Below, in pieces: positions 47,487 through 61,300 of a stretch of 64,000 nt of DNA. Source of the DNA: Brugia malayi (lineage: Eukaryota; Nematoda; Chromadorea; Rhabditida; Onchocercidae); NCBI RefSeq assembly GCF_000002995.4, contig NW_025062479.1, forward strand, positions 10,397,721 to 10,461,720. The letters run 5' to 3'. Both the position numbers and the translations under genes were made by a program. The stretch's first letter is position 1. The number at the start of each line of letters is the position of its first letter. Under the pieces are notes generated by a model, which saw nothing but the letters and a program-made list of their open reading frames with translations, had not been told where the DNA came from and made no database searches.

Positions 47487-48542
47487 ATAGATTGGTGAAT
47501 AAAATAACACAAAACTGATCCATATAATATGAAATATAAATGTTCATACACATATATAATCTTTCTTATTCTTCTCTTTTCTCTCTCTCTTTCTCCATTT
47601 CATGTAATTCTTGCTACTTCTTTTACGAATATATCCGGGAAAGTACAAAATGTTATTTAGCAAAAATATTCTATCTACATAATATCATAAATTTTAGTAA
47701 TTGATTTAAAATATTAGTCACTATCACTATTTCAATAAATTCCGGTTTTTCCCTTTTGCTTTTCCTTTTCGTTTTCCTTCTTGTTTTTTTTTTCCTATTG
47801 CTTATTTAGTAAGTTAGGTGCTACCTAACCATTTATTATCCTCGTCATCACTTGAATATTATCTCCGATCCGGATTATCCATCATTTCCATTATTGCTCA
47901 CCTTTTTTTTTCTTTTTCCTTCCCCTTTTCTTTCACATTTCTTTATAATGTATAAAAAGTGGAGGGCTAGAGGAGGGTAAAAGGATGAGGGAAAAGAGGT
48001 AAAGAGGTCGAGCAAGCAGCTACAAAGTTTACAAGTTCTTTCTCTTCACAAATTGCATTTTCCACCTCCCTTTTCTTTCTGCTTCCTTTAACCTCTTATT
48101 TGCATCATCCAAAACTTCGATCCAAATACTTCCTTTTATGAATACACATTTGTCCATATTTGTGTAATGCTACTTAATGGAAAGTAGCCTGAAAAAGGAT
48201 CATGAGGAAAAAACAAAAAAAAAAAAAAAAAGAAAGAAGAAGAATTAAAAGAGAGAAAGGGAAACACAGAGTGAGGTAAACAAAAAAATAAGTAGGCGAA
48301 AAAAAATGGTCTCGTTTTTTTTTGTTTTTTTTTGGTGATAGCAGCAAGTTTATTGTTAGTTTTATTTCATCAACAAGATTAGCATTTTTGAGAGTTTATA
48401 ATACGTCGCACCATCCAATGTCCTTTACCACTAAAAAAAAAAGTGGCCATGCATTTTGAACCCATTGTTTTTTACGGATTTGTAATCCCTTCCCTTTTAT
48501 TTCTGCCTCTCTCTCTCTCTTTCTCTCTATTTGTATACGCAG

Positions 48543-48671
48543 CAATTAGAATTAGAAAATTTGGAAAAGTGTGCAAAGAAATTGACAAGAGCAAATCCGA
48601 ATAATAGCCATTCTTTGTATTTTGGAGATCACTTGAGGAATTTGTCGCACGTCGAAAAGGCCATCAGCTGA
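48543..48671 (+). CDS. Orphan terminal-exon candidate, unknown protein
   Basis: A strong pyrimidine tract and TTGTATACGCAG precede an open frame of 42 codons plus TGA. It has no ATG, as expected of an internal or last exon. It reads QLELENLEKCAKKLTR, then a stretch with NPNNSHSLYFGDH, ending LSHVEKAIS. Only this frame is open; the other two stop early. The G+C content and balanced residue mix resemble the confirmed exons rather than nearby DNA. The opening is charged and could form a helix. No family was recognised, and no clear partner exon was found, so it may belong to a plus-strand gene with long introns overlapping the receptor gene. Confidence 0.4.
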   Translation, partial: QLELENLEKCAKKLTRANPNNSHSLYFGDHLRNLSHVEKAIS

Positions 48672-48679
48672 ATTAACGA

Positions 48680-48845
48680 TAATATACAGTAGTAACAGTA
48701 GAATAGCAATGATTGAATTTATGGTAGTAGAGCACCATAATCTGGACATACAGTACAGTAGTAGAACGTCAATATATGAATTTACTGTGGTATACAGTAA
48801 AACAGTGCATGGATTTACGGTAATAGAATACAATACAGTGATAGA
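48680..48845. repeat. Degenerate repeat around TACAGTA/GTAGTAGAA motifs
   Basis: Blocks of the type ACAGTAGTAGAA followed by TGAATTTATGG recur two to three times with heavy divergence, directly after the orphan exon candidate. It may be an old tandem repeat. Confidence 0.5.
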
Positions 48846-51800
48846 ATAACATCTGAATGAATGTGAAGTTGATAGAAAAGTTTTATATAATGAAAAGTTA
48901 CGATGACATCTCTTAAATTATTATAACGAAAGAAGTGTGGTACAATTAGCCTCGTAAAATGTTAACTGAAAGAAGCATTATATCATCTTGAAAATTTATG
49001 ACGACACATTGTTTGACACAATGTCGCTTACTAATAAGTAAAACGAAGAGACTATTTAAAAAACTTCAGGAAATCCTTTTTTTTTTTATTGTTTTCCTTC
49101 TTCCTTGGGTGAAAAAACAATCATTAAAAATTATAAAAGAATGGGAAAAATCTCTTAATAGTTCATTTCAGATTTCGTTTTCAAAAAAAGCTAATTGACG
49201 CCATTTAAATTCCACCTCGAATTTTGTTTGTATTAATTAGTTCATTGAATATGGACCAATTTTTTATTTTTAAAATAGAATTTTTATTATGCAAAACTGC
49301 TACTACTTGCGCATTCAACTAAATCTCCCTTATTATATGAATTAATTGCATGAAAAAGATTTGATGCTTCAACAAAGACACAATTATAAATAAACAATTG
49401 TTAGTGTCACATTAGTTGAAGCTAAAAGATTTAAAGTATAAAGCATTTACTCCAAATTAAAAGAAGATTAAAAAAACACATTAGGCATTTGTCGAAATTT
49501 GTTGTAGCATTTAAAGACTTAGTGATCAAAAATATTTCTTCTGGAATTAGTGAAAGAAATAATAATAACGTTACTTTATCATATATGAATATATATATGT
49601 GTTTAATCAATATAAAATGGAACCGGAAATATTTGAAATCATACGATAAAATGCATCTAATATGAATGAATTAAAACGGAAAAAATTTTTAGGCTAATGT
49701 TAGAAAGTACAATTCAATACACCCGCCGACTTTAGCGTGCATCAATGGTTGGTCGATACATTTAACAACTAAATGATTGAAAAGGTCTGTGAGATGATAA
49801 GCTATAATTTAACCACAAAAAAAAAAAGAAAAGAAAAAAGAGAAAAGTGAAAGAAAGGGAAGGAATAATATCATCTATGTTATTTGTGCTCTTAAAGGTG
49901 GTAAATATTAGTCACAGGAAAAAATTATTCCTAATATCACTCCGATTGTGTGAGAAAAAAACAATGTTATGACGAATTGACATGAAAATGTTAATTAATG
50001 ATTATTTGAACTTATTAAATTAAATATTTGAATGTACTCACTAACTGATACATTATCACTCATATATATATATATATATATGCGCACACACATGTATACA
50101 AAAGATGCATATATAATTAACTAATTTATTTATTTTTTATTTTTTCATTTACATATTTGTTGATATAATAATGCCATAATGTTTTGTGTTTCCCAACCAC
50201 ACTTTTTCTACTATTTAATAAGCATTATTTCAGTATGTTTAAATTATCAACAACAATATTTGCTCATTTTTCTTGATTTTTTTTCTTTATTCCCATCACT
50301 ATCTGCTCATTAATCTATTCCATTTTCTTTTTTTCCTATCATTTGCTAGTTAATTATAGCTCAAAAACTATAATCTTTCTTTTTTTCACCTATTTTATAG
50401 AATATCTTTGATAATGAGTAAATGTTTTTGCGAATTAAGCATTCTTTAAAATTTTCTATGCAAAATTTCAAAACTGATTAATATTATTTCATAAAAGACA
50501 TTTTATGATGTTTTACTACATATATATAAATTATAAATTAATTAATTAAATCTTTCAATATTAAAAGATTTATTATTTCAGAATGCTTCTGAATATTTCA
50601 TTTTTGTTTATACATGCATGCAGTTTAAACTTTTTCATACAACTTGTAGCATAAACTTTTAAAATGCAAAATACGTTTCAATTTTGACAATATTAGCACT
50701 AACTTTATCATCTTTTTGAAGATAAACAAAAAAGAAAGAGAACTGCTTTGCTATTACCAATCAGCCAACGAATTGAGGAAAAAAATTTTTTTTTGTTCGA
50801 AAAAAAGAAAAATGAAAAAATTCAAATATCAAAGACACATCAACAATTAACTGATGCTATAATTATTCGCTAAAGTTTTTAAAATCATTAAATAACGAAA
50901 TTTGTTGTAAACATTTTTTTTTCTCCATATCACATAAATTAATATTATTAGTAATTAGCAACAAAAAAAATTGATGAAATATTTGTATCTGAGATTTTTT
51001 TTCAATTTTAAAATTTGTGAAGAATTACGAAATGCTTCTTTTACTGCAAAAGTATCAATTAAATATAATTAAGTGTAATTATCACTTTGTCATACGTTCC
51101 TATTTTGAAGCTATATCACTAAAAAAATTGTACCTTGTTTATCAAAAAAGAATGGTTAAATTCTAAAAGTCTTGAAAATTTTAAATAATAACTTTAATTT
51201 TGTGCAAAATATTGTCATAAATTAAAGTTTGTAATGTGTATTATTTTGATGAAATTATTTAATTTTTCACTTCAATAATCTTTCTTTCTTTCTTTGCAAC
51301 TTTTCTCTTCTTTTTTAGGAACTTGATTTTTTTAAATTATTTTATCAATAACCAAATATTTCCATCATATTTGCAAAAATAAATGTTAATATAATTCAAA
51401 AATAAACTTGAAAATATTATGTTAACTTATCGCTTCAATACTTTTATTACTCAATAATTATGATGTTTTGGTATTATTCTAGAGTAAAATGCACATTATT
51501 TTATTTTTTTTTATAATTATATTCAATATTGACGTAAGAATAAGGTGTATTTTTTTTAGCATAGCTAATCATTATTGTTTATAAATTGAACAAACCTTAT
51601 CTTATTTTTCGTTTTTATGTGAAGTAAATTCTGAATTAAAATTCCTTTTTAAAAAAATGGTTAAATTAAATGAAGTATAAATTTCACCATACATATCGAA
51701 AAAGTAATTTAGGTTGAAATATTGCCCAACTTTTTAACAAACAATTCTTTTAATTAGATAATGCAATAGCAAAATAGTTGCAATACTAGAAAATTTAATA

Positions 51801-54800
51801 AATATAGTTCAATTTCAAACTAACTGCCACATATATACTGATGAAATTATTATAAAAAATTATTTAAAAAAAAATAAATAAGCTAGTAGAAGAAAAATTT
51901 GGTTTAAACTAGGACAAAATAAAAATAATATTTTGTATCGAAATGTTATGCAGAAATAGAATTACTAATAGCATTTTGCATATCATTCCACTTGTAAACA
52001 ACTGGCATCCGATCGAAAACTGACAGTGTGAAAAGGAGGAAAATTCGATTAAATAATATTAGTTAGTGTTAGCTAAAGCGAAAGCGACACCATTTGATGA
52101 AAATGCAGGCTTAATTAGCTTAGGAAATAAGTATAGAAGGTCCAAATTCATGGATGAATGTCTTCGATGATTCTTTTAAAGTAGTTATTGCTGTAACTAT
52201 AGTAGTCGTTATCGTTGTCATAAATGTTGCAGTTATATTAGTAGCAGTTAGTTGTAATTGTTGTAATCATCATAATTTTTACAACCACAGCAATTGAAGT
52301 CATAGTAGAATATTGCAAAAATCTGTTAAAAAAAAAGGAAAAAACAAAAACGAAAAAGAAGAAAAAATGATGAGTGAAAATGATGAGGTAGAACGAAACG
52401 AAAAGTGAAAAAAATGATAAATTAGGACAAAAAATTCAAAATGCATCCAAATCCATCTAATTATATCGATTAATTTTGCTTAATTATCGTTGTCATAATT
52501 GTTATAGTTGTTATACATTTTCATCTTTATTATCATTAATTATCATATAACTGATGTAAATATACTGGACATAAATATTAACATTATATATGAAAATGTG
52601 AAACATTTTGAGATAAAACAATAAATTAATTTTAAAAAAGATTTTTTTTTTCAAACATTGATGAATTATTTTAAAATTGAGGTCAAATCAGTTAATACAA
52701 AATTGAGATTAAATTAGTTTTTTTATTCATATAAAGTACTGTTTTATCCTTTTGTTTTTTTTTTTATTTTTTTCAATATCTTGTTATTTGTTCATTAATT
52801 GCAATAAATAAATATTATAATGTCATTCTTATTGTTTTAGAAAAAAAAAAAAAAAAAAAAAAACATGCAAACAAACGGAAAGAAAACAAGCACATGTCAT
52901 TTGCAAATTTCTTCTTTGTCTTTGCTTTTTTTCAATATTTTTAGAATAAAAGACAAGAGAGATAGAAAAGCGAGATTTTTGGAAAGATTTGATTTAAAAT
53001 TTTAAATTGCAAAATTTTTTTAATCAATTTCAGATATGCGATTAGAAAACCTTATTTGAATGTCAAAATATAACAATTGTTTAAAAAGATTTGAAAATGA
53101 TTTGGCTAAGTTCTTAACAATAAAATTAATGATAAAATTAATTGATAAAAAAATCTCGAATTATATTTCACGTACAGTTTGATTGATTACTTTATCATAA
53201 TTTATTTTAAATTATAATATTAATTTGTTAATTGTCGTAAGAAATGAAATTTTAAATGATAAATGAAAGCTTTTATGCTGCTATATTGATTTAATTCATA
53301 AATGTATAATATATTTCAGTAAAATTGAAACTAAAAGTTTTGTTGAAATATGTTCTAGCCTTAATGGATAAATGAAACATAAAAAGAAAAAAAATAGAAA
53401 AGTGACGAATAATTTCTAATGAGGTAACAAATTTTAGCTTTATTGAATGAATAAAAAAGATAACCTGTAAAAGTATGAAACATTTAATTAATAAAATGAA
53501 ACCTTCAAGATATACAATAATTTTGAAGTGCAGTTATAAATTTTCTAAACCTTGTAAACTGAAAATTAATATATTCGATTTCTTCTAGCCTTAAAACATG
53601 CATTATTTTGCTAATCTAACAACAAAATCTTTTTTTCAAGGAAAAAAGAAAACTTTTTTTAAATTTTAATGAGGTTTTCCTGACTTTGCTTTTTTTTGCT
53701 GCTCATTTCATATTGAATTTAAGATAATGTATTAAAACTTCTAAATAAAAACGTACAACATTTAAAATACTATTTGATATGATCTAATATTAAGTACGGA
53801 AATTGACCATAATTTAATTAAATTTCATTCTTTTTTGTTTTTGTTTTGTTTTTTTCAATTCCTCCTTTCGGCTCTCAAAGTATCAAACTTGATCAAAAAG
53901 ATTTGAAATGATTATTTTTTTTTACAAATCACAAAATTTCAACTTCTTTAATATTTTATAAAATATTATGTTGTTAAAATGTAAAAATAAAGTGTAAAAC
54001 AAGGAAACGAACAAACAAATAAACAAACAAAATATAGCAAATTGTAACTAAACATTTTAGGTAAATGCTTTAGTGATTGAATGATTGCAAAAGAAAATGG
54101 GAAATGTACCAAATGATTTTGTTAATTTCATTTTCCTTTTTCTTTTTGGTTTTTTCTTTTTTTTTTTAATGGAATTAACACGAAGAAAAAAAAAGTTATG
54201 GGTGCATACTTTTCCCTTTCGTTTTCCTTCGATTTTTGTTTTCTTCCATTTTCTAATTTCTTATGCAAATCTTTTAAAATTTGATTTATTATTTTTATCA
54301 CGCTTTTATCACATATTTATATTCTTACTCCTTTTTTCTTCATCTTTTTTTCTCTTCGCTTTTGACAATTTTTTTTGTTTTTGTTAACAGAAGGATTAAT
54401 GGAAGTGATTCATTTTGTTTGCAACAATCCAAAATTATATTTAATTTCTTGCTTCTTTTGAAAGCATTCTTTTGAGGATGTCAAAATAAGCAAAAAATTA
54501 ATTTGTTTGTTATGAATTTATTTCTTATTATTTCGTTTGCAAAAATATTTTATCTAATAAAGTATTAGGAAAATCATTTCAAAATTTTTATCTAATTAAA
54601 TTTAATTTATTTATTCATCCACTTTTTTTTCCTTATCAAAAATTTCATCCATTCGCTTCTTTTCTCTCTCCTGCTCACTTCTCTTTTTTTCTTTTTTTCC
54701 TTATTTATTAAAATCTATTGTTATATACATGGTATTATGGTATGTTAGCGATCATTTTCTTTCTTTCTTTCTTGCTTTTCCTACTTCCATCTCTCTCCCT

Positions 54801-55063
54801 CTTTCTCTCTCTCTTTGTCTCCTTCTCTCTCTTCTTTCCTTCCTTTTCTTTTCAGGAAATTTCACTCATTTAATCGGAAAAATGATGCATGCTATTACAA
54901 AATGCGCGCATATGTTTTAAAAGAACAAATCGAATCAAATGACACAAATGTTCAATTATTATTTGTCTTTGTTTGTTACCTAAAAATCACATAAAAAAAG
55001 AAAGAAATGAATATACAATGTCTATTATTTATAATGTATTAAAAAAAGAGAAAAAAACGAAGT

Positions 55064-55324
55064 GAAATTTTTATAAAATTAAACTTTATATTTGTAATTT
55101 TGATATATTCTTAATGAAATCTTTATAAAATTAAACTTTATATTTGTAATTTTGATATATTCTTAATGAAATCTTTATAAAATTAAACTTTATATTTGTA
55201 ATTTTGATATATTCTTAATGAAATCTTTATAAAATTAAACTTTATATTTGTAATTTTGATATATTCTTAATGAAATTTTTATAAAATTAAACTTTAATAT
55301 TTGTAATTTTAATATATTCTTAAT
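55064..55324. repeat. 52-bp tandem repeat, 5 copies
   Basis: Units start at about 55064, 55116, 55168, 55220 and 55272, each containing AAACTTTATATTTGTAATTT. The copies are almost identical, with a few changes in the first and last copies, and one extra base in the last. This suggests recent expansion. No gene is adjacent. Confidence 0.92.
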
Positions 55325-58300
55325 GAAATTTCTTACAATTTCCTCTTTCCTTAACAACCTTTGTTAACAGAAAGAACAGAAGAAAGGAAAAATTTTTGAA
55401 AGCAAAAAGTAACAGGAAACAAATAGTAAAAACAAAAAATGAATTAATATTTATTAGATTATTCTAAATTTAATAGCAATTAATTGCTTATATATTTTTT
55501 AAAATTATCCAATTATTGTTTCTTTTTCGTTGTTTCTCGTTGTTCATATAAGTTTTTTATTTCTGGCAATATTTTACGGTTTTCTTTTTTTTTTTTTCGA
55601 AATTTAAAAACAAAAAAAAAAAAAAAAATGGAGCATATATGATACTTAATTAGTAATAAAATTCTATTCAGTGTTACGTTTTTTGCTTAAAAATTAAGAA
55701 AAAAATAAAAAGGAATTTTTGTCAAAAATCTGAGTGAAAATGAATTTTATTATGATTTTAACAGTTTAAATAAAGGAGATATATGCTAATTGAAATTATA
55801 ATTTATCCTTTCTGTATTATTATTTCATTTCCTTTCAATTTATCTTTTTTCTGCGCAAATTTTGAACTTGAATTTGTTTTGATTCAAGAAGCAAATAGAA
55901 TAGTTTTTCAGTTAGAAATCATTTGAAAAAAAAGTCAGAAAGAAAAATAAACGGAGCAAAAGATACTGCAATATGAATAATTAAAATTTATTACTAATTT
56001 TGAATTTAAACAAAAAACAATTTCTGAACACTGCTAAAAACATTTCGATCAACAGTTCTTTTCTTTTTACTAATAAGTGATTTTTTCTCATAGCTTGCTA
56101 ATTTTATACTTTTTAAAAAAAAAAAAAATTATTAAAAAAATGAAAAAAAAATTTTTTCAATGTTAAAAAAAATGAATTTAGTTATGTTGAAGAAACCATT
56201 CCGTTTGATCTAACCATCACTTTATGATTAGAAGTTAAATGAATGCAGCAATTTCTCGTTTAATTTTTTTTTGTCCAAATTTCTTTTTGAAATTTAAAAT
56301 ATTGAATAATTTGCTTTAAAAAAAGGCTACAATCATTTTAACGTTTTCTTGAGAAATTGTAAAAATGCTCCTTTTTTTTAACTTCCCGTTTCTTTATTTT
56401 CCATTTTTTTCTGAAAGAAAAAGTTTAATTTGACAAAGATTTAAAGTTATTCAATGCAATCCCTAATTTAATATATAATATAGTTGCGTGCATATCTCAT
56501 TGTTTTCTCTAGATAAATTAATTATATTAATTTCTATCATAATCAATTATAACTTCTCTATTCATGAAATGAAATTTGTTGATAATTGCAGGAATTATTA
56601 TTTGAAATGGTCTTTGATGTGTAATTATTTGATTGAAAAATATAAATTAAGATAAAAAAAGCAAAAAATAAAGCGGTAAAAAGTTTAATTTAATTCAAAA
56701 TTATGAATTTGATCATAAGTGGAAAAAATATGTAGTTTTCTCGTGGTTGAATGATTTGTTTCTTATATTTTTTTGTCTTACCTAATTTTAAAAAATTATT
56801 TTTTAAAAATTAGCTTACTCCTGTTTAGGTTAGTTATTTACTCATTAACCGATCAATTTTGAATATGAACTTGCATTGATTTTAGGATAGCTATTGTAAG
56901 TGTTAAATCATTGAATTAAATCACCGTTAAACCAAACTTTTTGCACATCAAATTACTTTCAACTACTTTTAACTAATATGCTAAATTATTATTTCAAATT
57001 TCATCATTGTCAAATGCTAAATGTTATTGGATTTATTCAATTAATTAGGATTTAATATTTCGCAAATGAAAATGATGAAATAAATTTAACATTTAACAAT
57101 TATCTATTTTCCATAATTTGTAAATTTTATAATGTTAAATAGGGATTTTCACAACAATAATTTAAATACTAACGAAAAGTTATTATGATTAAAAAATATA
57201 TCATTCCATTAGTCAAAGATGAATTTTAACAATGAATTGATAATTTTACAAATGACAGTATTATTTTAATCTTTAAAAGAAAGAAAGAAATAGGGAGAAA
57301 AAGTGAACAAGAAAAAACGGACGAGAAAAAATGAATTTTATTAATTATATCAAATACTTTATAATTAGTCCGATTATGGTAGTTTTTTGAAAGTATTTGA
57401 AGAAAAAAAAAGCATAGGAATATTTTAAGTAAACAGGAATAAAATTTTAAAGATTAAAATTCTAAATATGTTGAGAGATATGAAAATGAAATTGTGAATT
57501 TTAGTCGAATGCATGGATAATCATGAAATGACGAATATAATGAATAAAGATCAAAAACTTTAACAAATTTTATTGTGCTTTACTAATTACATTATATGAT
57601 AAATAGTATTCAGGAAAAAAATTATCAAACTATTATCAGTTGAAAATGTAATATGTAGGATAATTTTGATCTGAATCAAATAATAAATGTACAAATTAAG
57701 GAATTAAAAGTTTAAATATATTCCATAATTTAATTGTTATAATTAATTAAAAAAGAAGAATAAATTTTCCTGTTTAGATGCATAAAAATTTTCTTCAGAA
57801 TTGTAGAATAAAAAAAAAGGATTTTGATATCATTTTTATTCTTTATTTTTTCTTTAAATTATTGAGATTGACTTTTGCTAATTATTACTAATTGCTAATA
57901 ATGAATGATTAAAAAAAAAAAATGAAAAGATTTCTGTTTTAAATTAATCAATTTCAATCTGCAAACTTCTAAAATCATTCTTTTTTAACTTTTTGAAATA
58001 TTTGGAATATGTGCAACACTGCAATCAGTAAATATATTAACAATATCGGTATTTTGATTACTTTTATCAAATTTTTATCACATATAAATATGAATTGAAT
58101 ACTAATCTCATGACACTATAAATTAAAAAAATGATTTTTATTTATTTATTTATTTATTTATTTTTTTTTTGAGATATTATAAGATTATTTGAAAATTGTA
58201 AATTGAACGATTATTTATATCATTTCAACTAATTTCTTTTTTTAAAAAAAAATATATACATTAAGCAAAATAGTTTTCTTTTTTTTTAAAAAAAAATAAA

Positions 58301-61300
58301 AGAATGAAGCATTTTTGATAGAGTTAATTGTAATTAAATGAAATTAATTTCATAAACAAATAGTCGAAAGAATAATTTGTTATTTTAATAAAAAATTTAT
58401 TTCATAAATTTGTCACTTTATAATTTTCAAGAAGCATTTCGATTCATTAGTTGCAACAAAAAAAAGAAAAGAAAAGAATAACCTAATTTTTTTCAAACAG
58501 CCGAATTTTTTTTTTTTTTTATTTCTTTTCAACAAATTAAATTGTTAAGCGGTAGAAAGAAGATAACATTAGCTCCTAATACAGAGAAAAACAGAAGATG
58601 GAGAAAAGACGAAAATTAAATAGAGTTTTTATTTCAATTCTCCTCAGTGTAAAATCATGTTTTTCACTTTTTTGCGACGGGAAATAAAAAGTGTATTGTA
58701 ATATTAGGAAGAATACGGTATATCAAATAATTGCAAAATTGTGCTTTTAAAAATTTATTAAAATAGCAATAAATGTTGAAATTGTTAGATAATATTATAC
58801 TAAGTCACTTTTTCAATTTTTTTCCTTCTTTGTTTTCTTCGTACGTCTAATAATTTTGAACTTGGCATTATTTTTTTTTTTTTAAATATACTCCAAACTT
58901 GAATTTAACATAGAAATATAATTATATTCAGTTAATTTAATTAATTGCATAAACGGAAAAAAACAAGTCAGTTGTTAATGCTTGTTCCAATTTACTGATA
59001 AGTTAGTCATAATAACATAAAGTGTTGTTGCAAATATTCCTCGAAAAAAACAAAAAAAAAAAAAAAAAAAAAAATAAAAGTAACCTTAAAATACTTCAGG
59101 TATGAATTTAAAGATTGAAACTATTGTCAAATGGTACAGATGAGAATTTATAATGCAATTGATACGAGAGAATAATACAATTAATTCAAATAATTAATTA
59201 GAAAGAATAACAGGTGAAAAAGTATTACAAAGTATATTTAACAGTTTTTTAATTTAATTTCATTTTCTGTTAATATATCAAGATGTAATAGTTCTTAGTG
59301 TAAAATAAATTTTTTAAAAGTCATTGAACTGAAAATTGGAGGAATATTTAAAAGTTCACCTCACAAAATGAATTTTTAATGATTGATTAAAAAGTGATTG
59401 GTTATTTTGCGAAACAATCAATCGTTATCGATTTCATGCATTCATTTTGATTAAAAATTTACGAAAAAAAAAATCAGCAATAATAGCGATGAAATTTGTT
59501 AAATTATTTCGCAAAAATTCTATAAATTCGTTTAATTAAATTAAAAAATTAATTTCTTTTCATCTTCTTTTTTATCTCTTCTTTTTTTTGTCTCTCACAT
59601 TTCTTGTTTTTTTTTTGACAAAAATTTTTATTTTCATCACTTAATTAAACGAAAGAAAAATACATACTTGCACATACAATTACGATAGAATTTTTATTTA
59701 CAACAATTTTATTTTTATTTATAATGTTTGTTATGTTACAACACATTTAACATAATTGGTAGTTGGTTAGTTTTTTTCTTAGAAATTTAATGGACCTAAA
59801 TAATTAACATTGAAAAATATTTTAAATTATGCTCGTAAAAAAGTAAACTAACACAAAATGAAGTGTATAAATTCATTTGGCAAAGAGGAAAAAACAATAA
59901 AACTGATATAAACTGATACATTGAAATATTACTTTGACATTTAATCCTAAATTTCTCGCTTTCTTATCATTATCATTGTAAACAGACATTTTAAACAATT
60001 GAAGGATCAAATTTATCTGGTTTCTCCACCTAACAAAACTAATATCAAATTGCTTAAATTTTTGGTGGAAAAAATAAAAAATTTATTTTCGGTTTAAGAA
60101 AAAAGAAAAAAAAAAAAAAAAAGAAGGAAGAAAAAGTTATGAAAAATTAAAACACATTTGTTTTTCATTTTTCTTTTTCGTTTGTTTTTTCTTCACCATT
60201 TTCTTCTAAGAAGAAGCAAAATTTCTCAATGCAAATTTAAATTGCAAAAAGTTCATTTTTTTTAAAAAAAATCAACAAAAGAAGAAAGTAAATAAAAAGA
60301 AAAAACGAATATCAGCCAGATAAACACTGAAAATTTGCATTATTACTTATTCAATTCATAATGCTGAAATAGTTTTCGTAGATGAATAATTAAAATGGTT
60401 AAATTATAATTGATGAATAAATATTGCAATGTGATAATTTGATATTTTACATGCTTGAATAATTAGCATCTTCAATTTGATAAATTTAATAAATCTGATA
60501 TTAATTAAACATAAAAATGCACGAAAAAAAGTTAAAAGCTAAAAATGAACAAAAATTTAATTTATGTGCTGATACATTTTTTTACGAGAAATATGCAAAT
60601 AAGAATTTAACAAGTTTCGGATTTATTAATAATCGGAAAATTTCAAAGTAGCAAAAGAGCGAGAAACTTAAAGGAAAATGAAAGAAAAAGAAAAAGACGA
60701 GAAATTGGCTTATTTTTCTTGAAATTAATATTTTTATTAAATTAAAAAATTTTTTTTAAACCAACATATTGGTAAAATAGTATTTAATGGATGTAATTTT
60801 GGAAGCTTAAGAAATTTTCAATTTATTAGTATACTTTTAAAGAAAATTAAAAAAAAGTAATATAAAAAAAGGTTGATTTTAAAGAAAAGCAAAAAAAGTT
60901 AAATATTAATAATGATATCAAATTATATCAACGAATTAAAGTTTCATAATTCGAAATGAAAAACAATTTAAAAGTAATAAGTAAATGAAGAAAGAATAAT
61001 TTTTGATACGACTGATATCATCAATTCACTTCTAATATATGCATTACATTACTAACAATTAGCTGTTTTGTTGTAATGAATTATTGATAATGAAAATGGA
61101 CATTCGGGAATAGATAATAACACCAAATCAATTACAAAAATTTTTTTTGTTGACAATTTTTATTAAATGCTTAGCTGACTTACATGATTATTGTTATATA
61201 TTTAGCATTGATTGTTTTTTTTTTCCAAAAATAATCTTCACAAAAAATAAGATAAATCTGCAAAAATTTTGATAAAATTTAATTTAGTACAATTTATTGT

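Noticed and set aside
47840..47900. Open plus-strand stretch after a GTTAG acceptor
   Set aside because: The frame is Ser/Ile/Leu-rich without a good donor, and the other strand is equally open.
51940..52030. Short plus-strand frame ending NNWHPIEN
   Set aside because: Only about 27 codons, with no splice context. Chance is likely.
54085..54920. Several 60-100 codon frames
   Set aside because: Translations are Phe-, Leu- and Ser-rich from T and CT tracts, typical of noncoding AT-rich DNA.
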